This document shows, one piece after another, positions 29,786 through 41,381 of a stretch of DNA of 64,000 bases. The notes below the pieces were generated by a model. The model had not been told where the DNA came from. It saw only the letters and a list, made by a program, of their open reading frames with translations, and searched no databases. A program made the position numbers and the translations under genes. The stretch is from Azospirillum brasilense (lineage in GTDB: Bacteria > Pseudomonadota > Alphaproteobacteria > Azospirillales > Azospirillaceae), in NCBI RefSeq assembly GCF_005222205.1, contig NZ_CP032345.1, positions 2,605,501 to 2,669,500 on the forward strand. Direction: 5' to 3'. The number at the start of each line of letters is the position of its first letter. Position 1 is the stretch's first letter.

Positions 29786-31027
29786 TTACGGCGCGGATGG
29801 TCGACGCCGCGGGTTCGCGAGGAAGAAGCGCAGCATCTCCCGCGAGGCGTCCGGCCCGCGCGGGTCGGTGTAGGAACCGGATGGACTGCCTCCGGCCCAG
29901 GCGTGCCCTGCGCCTCGTATCGTCCACTGCTCGCAGAGCACACGACCGGAGGCATCGGTGTGGAGGTGGCGGCTGTAGCCATGCCCGCCCGGTACTTGAC
30001 CGTGTTCCACCGCAACCCGCGCTCCCGCCGTTCCCATCTTGGATTGCGCGGCGACGTCGTCGCCGTTGCGCGGGTGAACCGTGGTATCCCGGTCGCCGTG
30101 AAAGACGATTGTCGGTACGGCGGGCACGGCGGGGCCGGGTTGCGGTTCCACCGCTCCCCCGCCCTGGCGCATGGCGACGAAGGCGGAGGGAATGTCGGAG
30201 GCTGCGCCCCGGGGGAGGCCGGAATGCACCCCGACGGCGGCGTAGAGATCGGGATAGGCGGCCCCCATGATGGCCGCCGCCGCCCCGCCGGCCGAGAGGC
30301 CCGCGACGAAGACGCGGTCCGGGTCGACGGCGTGCTCGCGCATGACCTGCCGGGTGATCCCCGCGATCAGCGAGGGCTCTCCGTCGCCGCGCCGCTGGTC
30401 GAGCGGGTTGAACCAGTTCCAACACTTCTGAGCGTTGGCCGAGGACGGCTGTGCCGGGTAGACGACCAGACAGCCGTGCTCTTCCGCCAGCATGTTCATG
30501 CGGGTGCCGGCGGCGAAATCGTCCGGCGACTGGGTGCAGCCGTGGAGCATCACCACCAGGGGAAGTGGCTGGCCGTCACGGCGGTTCGCGGGAACATAGA
30601 GCTTGTAGGAGCGCGTGCCGGCCTTGTTCCCGAAGGAGCCCGACGTGAACGCAGCGCCGTCCGGCAGCGGGTCGGCGGCGGGACGGATGGTGCCGTTCGC
30701 CCCGAAACCGGCGCCAGCCGGCATGACCCCGGCGGCAAGGCCGCGCAGGGTCTCGCCCAGGCCCGCCCGCGGTCCGGGATGGAAGCGGCCGGCAAACGCG
30801 CCGGCGGGTCTGAACGCGGTGGCACGGTGCGGCGGCGCCGGGTCCTGCGTGTCCGGTGCGGCGTTCACCGTGACCGGCTCGACATCGATGATGGTTGGGT
30901 CGGCGCCGGGCGGCACCGGCGCGGCACCCCGCAACAGGCGTTGGAGGTGAGCGGTCGCCCCGGCGAGGTCGCCGGCCTGGGTGAGGCGCAGCGCCTCGGC
31001 CATTCCGGTGGGGACTCGGTTGTTCAT
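29786..31027 (-). CDS. PHB-depolymerase-family esterase (LpqC/Esterase_PHB type)
   Basis: This 413-residue alpha/beta hydrolase has oxyanion segment HGCTQS (162-167), nucleophile Ser245 in GLSAGG, an acid in GDRD (311-314) and catalytic His375 in GAGHAW. The first 120 residues are a Pro/Ala-rich extension beginning with a short helical segment (TGMAEALRLTQAGDL). There is no signal peptide, so it is probably cytoplasmic and could act on polyhydroxyalkanoate, oligomers or other esters. It is downstream of, and probably cotranscribed with, a CopG regulator 101 bases away. Confidence 0.88.
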   Translation of the reverse strand: MNNRVPTGMAEALRLTQAGDLAGATAHLQRLLRGAAPVPPGADPTIIDVEPVTVNAAPDTQDPAPPHRATAFRPAGAFAGRFHPGPRAGLGETLRGLAAGVMPAGAGFGANGTIRPAADPLPDGAAFTSGSFGNKAGTRSYKLYVPANRRDGQPLPLVVMLHGCTQSPDDFAAGTRMNMLAEEHGCLVVYPAQPSSANAQKCWNWFNPLDQRRGDGEPSLIAGITRQVMREHAVDPDRVFVAGLSAGGAAAAIMGAAYPDLYAAVGVHSGLPRGAASDIPSAFVAMRQGGGAVEPQPGPAVPAVPTIVFHGDRDTTVHPRNGDDVAAQSKMGTAGARVAVEHGQVPGGHGYSRHLHTDASGRVLCEQWTIRGAGHAWAGGSPSGSYTDPRGPDASREMLRFFLANPRRRPSAP

Positions 31028-31128
31028 GTCGGGAGCTTTCTGGGCTCGGACAGGGCACGTTAAAAAGCCCGGTCCGTCGTCTTTCAGGAATTCGGCCAGG
31101 AATTCGGCCAGGAATGTGGCCCGTGCCC

Positions 31129-31548
31129 TCAGCGCATGCGGTCCGCGAGAGCCGCCTTGACGGCGCTGCTGGCGTGCAGCGCCCCCAGCACGGCGACCGA
31201 GGCGATGGTGGCGCGGGCAAGTTCGGGGGTGACGTCCCGGGCGATGGTGGCCAGACCGAGGACACGGATGTGGAGCATCTGTCCGGCCTCCCGCGCCGCT
31301 TCGAGGTCGTCGCGGGAGTAGTGGCGCAGGCCGAGGTCGACGCTCTTGCGCGTCACGGCCTGCCGCAAGGCGTCTCCATGGCGGTCGATCTGGTTGCGGA
31401 TGGCGGTGCGGATGAGGTCCGTGCGATTCGCGTAGAAACCTTCCTGCACCAGGAGATCAATGTGACCGAGGTCGATGTAGCCAAGGTTGATCGTGATCTT
31501 TTCGCTGTCGCCGGACTTCGGCTTCGGATCGAGTGCGTTCGAGGACAT
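31129..31548 (-). CDS. CopG-like ribbon-helix-helix regulator
   Basis: This 139-residue protein has an N-terminal ribbon-helix-helix region (about 16-57: 'KITINLGYIDLGHIDLLV' as the beta-strand/helix, 'NRTDLIRTAIRNQIDRHG' as the second helix). The C-terminal half is helical and unassigned. The ATG at 31548 fits the RHH N-terminus, although the frame stays open to 31857. A palindrome 18 bases upstream suggests autoregulation. It precedes the esterase on the same strand, so control of that gene is likely. Confidence 0.8.
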   Translation of the reverse strand: MSSNALDPKPKSGDSEKITINLGYIDLGHIDLLVQEGFYANRTDLIRTAIRNQIDRHGDALRQAVTRKSVDLGLRHYSRDDLEAAREAGQMLHIRVLGLATIARDVTPELARATIASVAVLGALHASSAVKAALADRMR

Positions 31549-31565
31549 CCCGGTGCCATCCTTGT

Positions 31566-31583
31566 ACCATCCACTGGGATGGT
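31566..31583 (-). promoter_or_regulatory. Candidate operator of the CopG-like regulator
   Basis: ACCATCC (31566-31572) and GGATGGT (31577-31583) form a perfect 7-base inverted repeat with a 4-base centre, located 18-35 bases upstream of the regulator start. Another GGATGG half-site on the coding strand lies between it and the gene. RHH proteins bind such short symmetric sites as dimers of dimers. Confidence 0.55.
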
Positions 31584-31939
31584 AAATGGGTGCGCTGGCG
31601 AATCGATCAAGGGGGCACGGCGTCGTTGGGGGATGGCGTCCCGCGGAGGCACGTCTTGAGGCACGACCGCTCAGGGGCCGGATGGCCGGATGGACAGATG
31701 GCCGGTCTGCCCGGCGGCATCCCTGTGGATGCAGGAGAGATGGCGCGCCGCTTGGCGACGGTTTGCAGAACGAGCCGAGAGGGGCGGTGACGGGAAGCGC
31801 TTGTCCACCGGCAGCCATCCGCACCCAGGCTCGACCGCGTCCGTCCGCGGCCTTCACCTTGCGCCATTGGCGCCTTCACGTTTGAAATTCCCTCTCCCCA
31901 AAGGAGAGAGGGTTGAGACGGCGGACGGCGAAGGCCTCG
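31584..31939. other. 356-base gap upstream of the CopG-like regulator
   Basis: I see no gene with recognisable features. The stretch contains repeated CGGATGG/CAGATGG words (about 31678-31700) and, at 31890-31912, a hairpin CCCTCTCC...GGAGAGAGGG that lies just past the stop codon of the PPK2 gene ending at 31940. That hairpin may act as its 3' end. Confidence 0.4.
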
Positions 31940-32914
31940 TCAGTACACTTCCGGCACCCAGTTCTGCTTGGACTTCTTCGGCCGCTTGTAGCCGTCGTCG
32001 CTCTGCCGCGGCGGCAGGTCCAGCTCGACCGGAGCGATGTCCTGGTAGGGGATTTGCTGCAGCAGGTGGCTGATGCAGTTCAGCCGCGCCTTTTTCTTGT
32101 CGTCCGCGTCGACGATGTACCAGGGCGTCAGCTTCTTGTCGGTGTGCTCCAGCATGGCGTCCTTGGCCTTGGAGTACTCGACCCAGTGCTTGCGCGATTC
32201 GAGGTCCATCGGGCTGAGCTTCCAGCGCTTGATCGGGTTGCGCATCCGCTCGGTGAAGCGCTTCTCCTGCTCATCGTCGCTGACCGAGAACCAGTATTTG
32301 ATCAGGATGATGCCGGATTTGACGAGCATCTCCTCGAACAGCGGGCAGGCGCGCAGGAACTCCTGATACTCCGCGTCGGTGCAGAAGCCCATGACATGCT
32401 CGACGCCGGCCCGGTTGTACCAGCTCCGGTCGAACAGGACGATCTCGCCCTTGGCGGGAAGCTGCGCCACGTAGCGCTGGAAGTACCATTGCCCGCGCTC
32501 CTTCTCGGTCGGCGTGCCGAGCGCCACGATCCGGCAGACGCGGGGGTTGAGGCTTTCGGTGATGCGCTTGATGACGCCGCCCTTGCCGGCCGCGTCGCGC
32601 CCCTCGAACAGCACGCAGACCTTCAGGCCGTTGACCCGCACCCACTCCTGCAGCTTGATCAGCTCGAACTGCAGCCGGGCCAGCTCGTCGATGTATTTCA
32701 CCTTCTTGCCGCCCTTCGCCGGCTTGCCGCCGCCCTTTCCGCCGCCGAGATCGCGCCAGTGGGATTCGATGGCCGCGACCTCCTTGGCGTCGCGCAGCAC
32801 CTCGCCGCCAGTGGCCGGCACGCCGAGCCCGAGGTCCTTCAGCTTCAGCGCCTTGCGCTTCTTCCGCGGCTTCTCCTCCACCCCGGCCCCGGTCCCCGTC
32901 TTGACCTCGTCCAT
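31940..32914 (-). CDS. ppk2: Polyphosphate kinase 2 family protein (first of two)
   Basis: PPK2 enzymes transfer phosphate between polyphosphate and nucleotides. The 324-residue protein has Walker A GRDAAGKGG at 105-113 and Walker B 'LFDRSWYNR' at 160-168, followed by the lid region and 'NPIKRWKLSPMDL'. A Gly/Lys-rich linker (57-72) and a basic N-terminal tail precede the core. ATG 32914 follows AGGG by eight bases; a TTG at 32947 is weaker. The FDRSWYNR form and length fit the class that mainly makes GTP or ATP from the diphosphate. Confidence 0.94.
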   Translation of the reverse strand: MDEVKTGTGAGVEEKPRKKRKALKLKDLGLGVPATGGEVLRDAKEVAAIESHWRDLGGGKGGGKPAKGGKKVKYIDELARLQFELIKLQEWVRVNGLKVCVLFEGRDAAGKGGVIKRITESLNPRVCRIVALGTPTEKERGQWYFQRYVAQLPAKGEIVLFDRSWYNRAGVEHVMGFCTDAEYQEFLRACPLFEEMLVKSGIILIKYWFSVSDDEQEKRFTERMRNPIKRWKLSPMDLESRKHWVEYSKAKDAMLEHTDKKLTPWYIVDADDKKKARLNCISHLLQQIPYQDIAPVELDLPPRQSDDGYKRPKKSKQNWVPEVY

Positions 32915-33029
32915 CGAACGCACCCTGCTTATTGTTTTACCCGCCAACCAACGCTAGGAGATGCCGGCGCGTCAGGCAACCGCCCGCGCGCTCACCGCGA
33001 CGAAGTGACCAGGGGCGAGGGGGCCGCGT

Positions 33030-33857
33030 TCAGTCCTTTTCCTTCGTGTCGAAGGTCAGATGGACGCCCAGGACTTCCGCGGCGATCCGGGCGACGGTCA
33101 GGTCGATGGGCGGCGGCGCGACGTTGACGCCGCGGCTCAGCGCCTCGGTCACGATCTCCATCACCTTCAGGCGGGCGTGCCATTTGGAGTTGGCCGGAAC
33201 CGCCTGCCAGGGCGCCGTCTCGGTCGAGGTCTTGTCGAACATCGCCTCGATGGCCTTGCTGTAGTCGTCCCAGCGGGCGCGGTTGCGCAGATCCTCCTCG
33301 GTCAGCTTCCAGCGCTTGTAGGGGTTGCTCAGCCGCTCGCGGAAGCGGTTGAGCTGCTCGTCCGGCGTGATGTGCATGAAGATCTTGATGATGCGGGCCC
33401 CATCGTCGGTCAGCATCTTTTCGAACTGGTTGATCTCGTCATAGGCGCGCTTCCACTGCTCCTTGTCGGCGAAGCCCTCCACCCGCTCCACCAGCACGCG
33501 GCCGTACCAGGAGCGGTCGAAGATGGCGAAGGTGCCGGGGGCGGGCAGCTTGGTCCAGAAGCGGTAGAGATAGTGCTTTCCCTGCTCCTCCGCCGTCGGG
33601 GTGCCGATCGGCCAGACGTGGAAGCCGCGGGGGTCGAGCGGTTCGGTCAGGCGGCGGATGCAGCCGCCCTTGCCGGCGGCGTCCCAGCCCTCGAACACCA
33701 GGATGGCGCGGCGCTTCTCGTGCCAATAGGTCTGCTGGATGTGCAGCAGGTCCTTCTGGAGCTTGGCGAGGCGGCGTTCGTAGTCGTCCTTGCTGCCGAT
33801 TCCCTCCGCCGTCATATCGAGCTTGTCGAGACGGATCTTGCCGTTTCCGTTGCCCAT
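33030..33857 (-). CDS. ppk2: Polyphosphate kinase 2 family protein (second, divergent type)
   Basis: This 275-residue PPK2 is clearly different from its neighbour: Walker A is GWDAAGKGG (57-65) and Walker B is FDRSWYGR (113-120). The terminal 'TFDTKEKD' is charged. It sits upstream of the first ppk2 on the same strand (gap 115 bases), so the two may be cotranscribed. The GWDAAGKGG/SWYGR form resembles polyphosphate:AMP/ADP phosphotransferases, but nucleotide preference cannot be decided here. The ATG at 33857 has AAAGG upstream. Confidence 0.93.
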   Translation of the reverse strand: MGNGNGKIRLDKLDMTAEGIGSKDDYERRLAKLQKDLLHIQQTYWHEKRRAILVFEGWDAAGKGGCIRRLTEPLDPRGFHVWPIGTPTAEEQGKHYLYRFWTKLPAPGTFAIFDRSWYGRVLVERVEGFADKEQWKRAYDEINQFEKMLTDDGARIIKIFMHITPDEQLNRFRERLSNPYKRWKLTEEDLRNRARWDDYSKAIEAMFDKTSTETAPWQAVPANSKWHARLKVMEIVTEALSRGVNVAPPPIDLTVARIAAEVLGVHLTFDTKEKD

Positions 33858-33976
33858 GCACGCACCTTTCGAAATGTCTGGCCCAAGTGTTTTGGCCCAA
33901 GTGTCAGGTTTCGGAACCTTCGCGCTTCGCAGGGGTTGAGCGCGTGCGCCCCGCAGGGCGCGCGTTGCAACCTCGC

Positions 33977-34022
33977 GATGGTCCTTCCGGTGATGGTCCT
34001 TCGGCCGGTGACGGTCTTCTGG
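33977..34022. repeat. Short direct repeats in the ppk2-glgE divergent promoter region
   Basis: GATGGTCCTTCCGG starts at 33977, recurs as GATGGTCCTTCGG at 33992, and appears in decayed form as GACGGTCTTCTGG at 34010 (15 and 18 base steps). A second pair, GGCCCAAGTGT, occurs at 33880 and 33894. Such spaced copies in a divergent intergenic region could be regulator sites. Confidence 0.5.
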
Positions 34023-34101
34023 ACGATCCATGGGAGGCGCCACGCTTGTCAACCAGCGGCGACCGGCTGGCGTGCCGCTGCCGACCAGGAGGAATTCCCC
34101 G

Positions 34102-37449
<3,348 letters not shown>

Positions 37450-37464
37450 GGGAAGGGGAGCGTA

Positions 37465-37577
37465 GGGCCCCCACCCAAACCCTCCCCCCGTAGAGCCCCC
37501 CTCCCAACCTCCCCCCGCTGCGCAGGGGGAGGAGTTAAGCCCTCCCCTGCGAAGCGGGGGAGGGTTGGGTGGGGGCT
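37465..37577. repeat. GC-rich palindromic repeat downstream of glgE
   Basis: AGCCCCC (37494-37500) pairs with GGGGGCT (37571-37577). Inside are CTCCCAACCTCCCCCCGCT and the mirrored GCGGGGGAGGGTTGGG, plus a central CAGGGGGAGG/CCTCCCCTG hairpin. A partial extra arm lies at 37465-37490. It shares arms with the 10.64-kb element. It may serve as the glgE 3' end. Confidence 0.75.
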
Positions 37578-37684
37578 CGCCGCAACCACTCCACACCCCC
37601 GCCAGCTCACCGAAACTCTGGCATTCCCGCCCAACCCAAGCTAGAACCCGGCCGGTCCGTGACGGTTCTTCCTGGCGGGGACGG

Positions 37685-37981
37685 GTGCAGTACCGACTCG
37701 ACGACGAGGCGTCCCTGTGTTCGATCGACATCCTGGCTCAGGCGGTCGAGCGCATTTGCGTCAAAGGCGTGCTGGAACTGCGCATGCTGCGCAACGCGCT
37801 CCGCGAGGCCGCCACCAGCCCCACCCCCGACGCGGTCAAATTCGCCTTCGCCATGTTCTCGCGGGTGGACGGTGACTATCGCCGCCTGATCGCGCACGAG
37901 GCGCTGACCCTCGCGACCGAGCAACGGGGGCGCTACGCCGCCCCCCGGCCGCGGGCGGTGCGCCGCCCGCGGATGCTGTGA
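37685..37981 (+). CDS. Small protein of unknown function (98 aa)
   Basis: I do not recognise this protein. It is soluble, mixed alpha-helical in character ('DILAQAVERICVKGVLELRMLRNALREA', 'VKFAFAMFSRVDGDYRRLIAHEALTLA'), with an Arg/Pro-rich end. GTG at 37685 follows GGCGGGGAC and avoids translating the palindromic repeat; the frame itself is open from 37565. It stands alone between glgE and a convergent EAL gene. Codon use looks like its neighbours, so I believe it is a real gene but with moderate confidence. Confidence 0.6.
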   Translation: MQYRLDDEASLCSIDILAQAVERICVKGVLELRMLRNALREAATSPTPDAVKFAFAMFSRVDGDYRRLIAHEALTLATEQRGRYAAPRPRAVRRPRML

Positions 37982-38008
37982 CAGGCCACCGTCCTCAGGC
38001 TCCCGTCC

Positions 38009-38791
38009 TCAGGCTCCCGCCGCCGCGAAATCCATGGTGGGCACCGCCAGCGTCTCCACCGCCGGGCGGGCGAACAGATAGCCCTGCATCAGCGTGATCC
38101 CCAGATCGCGCAGAGCCTTCGCCTCGCCGGGTGTTTCGATGCCCTCGGCCACCGGAGTGATGCCGAGATCGCGGCACACGGTGAGGATCGCGCTGACGAT
38201 GCTGCGGCGGGCGCGGTCGGTGTCGATGGAGCGGGTCAGCTCCATGTCCAGCTTGATGATGTCCGGCTGGAACTCGGCGAGCAGGTTCAGGCCGGAATAG
38301 CCCGACCCGAAATCGTCGATGGCGGTGTGGAAGCCCTGGCGCTTGTACTCGGTGAAGATGGACTTCAGATGCGCGCCATCCACCACCCGCTCGTTCTCCG
38401 TCACCTCGAAGATGATGCGCTCCGGCGGGAAGCCGGTGCGCTTGGCGGCGGCCAGCGTGGCGCGGATGCAGGCTTCGGGCTGGTAGACGGCGTTGGGGAG
38501 GAAGTTGATCGACAGCCGGGTGTCGGGCTGCTGGCCCATGCCCAGGCTGGCGGCAAGCTCGATGGCCTTGACCCGGCAGGCTTGGTCGAAGGCGTAGCGG
38601 TTGGCCTCGGTTACTTGGCTCAGCACCCAACCGGCACCCTGGCCGTCGAGGCCGCGCACCAGCGCCTCGTGCGCCCAGGGCCGCCCGCCGCCGACATCGA
38701 CGATCGGCTGGAAGGCCATGGTGAAGTCGAACCCCAAACCCTCGGTGCACTGCCCGCCGCACCCGCCGCCCCTGATCCGTTCCGCCGTCAT
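38009..38791 (-). CDS. EAL-domain c-di-GMP phosphodiesterase with N-terminal cysteine pair
   Basis: This 260-residue single-domain protein hydrolyses cyclic-di-GMP if active. The metal and catalytic residues appear intact: EAL at 42-44, 'SINFLPN', 'FEVTENE', 'IDDFGSGYS', 'KLDMELTR', 'AEGIET' and 'MQGYLF'. A Gly-rich N-terminus with Cys11 and Cys15 (CGGQC) precedes the fold and could bind metal or sense redox. There is no GGDEF or sensor domain. Confidence 0.93.
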   Translation of the reverse strand: MTAERIRGGGCGGQCTEGLGFDFTMAFQPIVDVGGGRPWAHEALVRGLDGQGAGWVLSQVTEANRYAFDQACRVKAIELAASLGMGQQPDTRLSINFLPNAVYQPEACIRATLAAAKRTGFPPERIIFEVTENERVVDGAHLKSIFTEYKRQGFHTAIDDFGSGYSGLNLLAEFQPDIIKLDMELTRSIDTDRARRSIVSAILTVCRDLGITPVAEGIETPGEAKALRDLGITLMQGYLFARPAVETLAVPTMDFAAAGA

Positions 38792-38920
38792 GCCCGTTTC
38801 TTTCGTGGGGTGATTTTATGTTAACTCATTATAGCACGTATATTGTCTCAAATTTATTCAACGCAAGGTGTGACATCGGGTCTGGAAACAAGGCCTATGA
38901 CGTCACTACTCCATTCTTCC
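38792..38920. other. AT-rich gap between EAL and CoxL-like genes
   Basis: This 129-base stretch is far richer in A+T than its surroundings (for example TTTTATGTTAACTCATTATAG around 38816-38836) and should hold the EAL gene promoter. It also forms the 3' flank of the CoxL-like gene. Confidence 0.5.
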
Positions 38921-41239
38921 TCATTCCGCGGCGGCTTTACTATGCGTCTGGATCGCGGTCCATACGGACAGCGGGGTCGCCGGCATGTCGATGTGGTCGA
39001 TTCCATACTCCGACAGCGCGTCCACCAGAGCGTTGATGACCGCGGGCGGCGCGCCGATGGCCCCGGCCTCGCCGGCGCCCTTCATGCCCAGCGCGTTGGT
39101 GGTGCTGGGCACGCAGTTCAGCTTGATGCGGATGTCCGGCACGTCCACCGCGCGCGGCATCTGGTAGTCCATGAAGGAGCCGCTGAGGAGCTGGCCGCTG
39201 TCCGGGTCGAAGACCACCCGCTCCTGGAGCGCCTGCCCGATGCCCTGGGCGACGCCGCCATGGACCTGACCCATGACCAGAAGCGGGTTCACCACCGTGC
39301 CGAAATCGTCGACCACCGTGTAACCGACGACCTCGACCACCCCGGTGTCGGGATCGACCTCGACCTCCGCCACATGGCAGCCGTTGGGGAAGGTGTTGGC
39401 CGGCGGGGTCCAGCGGGCAACCTCGGTGAAGGCGATGGGGCCTTGCGCGGCGGCTTTGGCGGCCACCTCCTTGAAGGAGACGCTGCGGTCGGTGCCGACG
39501 ACACTGAAGCGGCCCTCGACGAACTCGACGTCCACCGCGGCGGTCTCCAGCAGGTCGGCGGCGACCTCGGTCGCCTTGGTCACCACGCGCGCGGCACCCT
39601 CGGCCAGCGCCGCCCCGCCCACCGGGACGGAGCGGGAGCCGCCGGTGCCGGCGCCCCAGGTCACGCGGTCGGTGTCGCCCTGGATCACCTCGACATCCTC
39701 CGGCGGGACGCCCAGCCGGTCGGCGATGATTTGCTTGTAGGCGGTCTCGTGACCCTGGCCGTTGGTCTGGGTGCCGATCATCAGGACGATGCGCCCGTCG
39801 CCGTTGACCTGCACCGTCGCCTGTTCCGCGCCGCCGCCCGCGCAGGCCTCGATGTAGGTGGCGATCCCCGCCCCGCGCAGCTTCCCGCGCGCCTTCGCCG
39901 CCGCCTTGCGGGCGGGCAGGCCGGCGTGGTCGGACAGCTCCAACCCGTCGCTCAAATTCTGCTCGAACTCCCCGGTGTCGTAGGTCTGGCCCATCGGCGT
40001 GGCGTAGGGCATGGCGGCGGGCGGGATGAAGTTGCGCCGCCGGATCTCCGCCGGGCCGAGGCCGGTGACGCGCCCGGCATGGTCGATGAGGCGCTCCAGA
40101 AGATAGGCCGCCTCCGGCCGGCCGGCGCCGCGGTAGGCGTCCACCGGCTGGGTGTTGGTGAAGACGCCCTTGACCCGCACATAGACCGCCGGCGTGGTGT
40201 AGGAGCCGACGAGCATCGCCGACCCGGCGTCGGTCGGGATGAAGGGGCCGTAGTTCGACAGGTAGGCCCCCAGGTTGGCGACGGTGTCCACCCGCAGCCC
40301 GAGGAAGCGCCCGTCGCCGTCCAGCGCCAGCCGGGCGCGGCTGACATGGTCGCGCCCGTGATCGTCGCTGAGGAAGCCCTCGGTCCGCTCCGCCGCCCAT
40401 TTCACGGGCCGGTTCAGGCGGCGCGCCGCGAACAGGCAGACCATGTATTCCGGGTAGTTGAACAGCTTCATGCCGAAGCCGCCGCCGACGTCGGTGGTGA
40501 CGACGCGGAACTTGGATTCCGGCAGGCCGAAGAGCTGGGCGAACTGCTTGCGCAGCCCGTGCACGCCCTGGCTGGTGACGTAGATGACCAGCCGCCCGGT
40601 CTCCGCCTCCACCGCGGCGAGGCAGGCGCGGCCCTCCATCGGGTTGGCGACGACGCGGTTGTTGACGATCTCCAGCTCCACCACGCGGGCGGCCTTGGCA
40701 ATCGCCGACTCCACCGCCTCCTCCTCGCCCTGCTCCCAGTCGAAGCAGAGGTTGCCCGGCGCCTCGTCCCACACCTGCGGGCGGCCCGCCTCCAGAGCCT
40801 CCGCCGTCCCGGTGATGGCGGGCCGGTCGTCGTAATCGACCATCACCAGTTCCGCCGCGTCGCGGGCGGCGTCCAGTGTTTCGGCCACCACCACGGCGAC
40901 CGGATCGCCGACATGGCGCACCCGTCCCTTGGCCAGCGCCGGGCGGGGCGGGGCGACGTAGGGGGAGCCGTCGCGCTGGGTCAGCGCCGCGGCGCAGGGA
41001 ATCGGCTGGACGCCCTCGGCCTCCAGGTCGGCGATGGTGAAGACGCCCAGCACCCCCGGCTGCGCCGCCGCCTCCGCCATGTCGATGCCGCGGATGTCGG
41101 CGTGGGCGTGGGGGGAGCGCACGAAGACCGCGAATGTCTGGCCGGGAAGCGACACGTCGTCGGTGTAGCGCCCGCCGCCGGTCAGCAGGCGCGCGTCTTC
41201 GGTGCGGGGAACCGGCTGGCCGATGCCGAACTTCATCAT
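38921..41239 (-). CDS. Xanthine-dehydrogenase-family molybdenum subunit, form II CoxL-like
   Basis: This 772-residue large subunit binds molybdopterin cytosine dinucleotide. The N-terminal aldehyde-oxidase hammerhead domain runs to about 140. The active-site loop reads AYRGAGR (368-374), the form II type, rather than the AYxCSFR of true CO dehydrogenase, so oxidation of CO is unlikely and the substrate is unknown. The C-terminal 'KGAGEAGAIG' holds the catalytic Glu. No FAD (medium) or 2Fe-2S (small) subunit gene flanks it. Start: ATG 41239 or 41236. Confidence 0.92.
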   Translation of the reverse strand: MMKFGIGQPVPRTEDARLLTGGGRYTDDVSLPGQTFAVFVRSPHAHADIRGIDMAEAAAQPGVLGVFTIADLEAEGVQPIPCAAALTQRDGSPYVAPPRPALAKGRVRHVGDPVAVVVAETLDAARDAAELVMVDYDDRPAITGTAEALEAGRPQVWDEAPGNLCFDWEQGEEEAVESAIAKAARVVELEIVNNRVVANPMEGRACLAAVEAETGRLVIYVTSQGVHGLRKQFAQLFGLPESKFRVVTTDVGGGFGMKLFNYPEYMVCLFAARRLNRPVKWAAERTEGFLSDDHGRDHVSRARLALDGDGRFLGLRVDTVANLGAYLSNYGPFIPTDAGSAMLVGSYTTPAVYVRVKGVFTNTQPVDAYRGAGRPEAAYLLERLIDHAGRVTGLGPAEIRRRNFIPPAAMPYATPMGQTYDTGEFEQNLSDGLELSDHAGLPARKAAAKARGKLRGAGIATYIEACAGGGAEQATVQVNGDGRIVLMIGTQTNGQGHETAYKQIIADRLGVPPEDVEVIQGDTDRVTWGAGTGGSRSVPVGGAALAEGAARVVTKATEVAADLLETAAVDVEFVEGRFSVVGTDRSVSFKEVAAKAAAQGPIAFTEVARWTPPANTFPNGCHVAEVEVDPDTGVVEVVGYTVVDDFGTVVNPLLVMGQVHGGVAQGIGQALQERVVFDPDSGQLLSGSFMDYQMPRAVDVPDIRIKLNCVPSTTNALGMKGAGEAGAIGAPPAVINALVDALSEYGIDHIDMPATPLSVWTAIQTHSKAAAE

Positions 41240-41381
41240 GGGGCGGGGTCTTTCCTGTTGCGCGGGCCTGTCGCGTGGAGAAACACCCGGAGAAGATAGG
41301 CGGAGCCTTGGCCGGCGAAAACCCTCGGTTGGGCATAAGCCGGCGGTGGCGTGGGGGCGCCAGGCCACCTATTCTTAGGCC

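Noticed and set aside
37565..37684. Upstream extension of the 98-residue protein
   Set aside because: It would translate the palindromic repeat. The GTG at 37685 has a better ribosome site.
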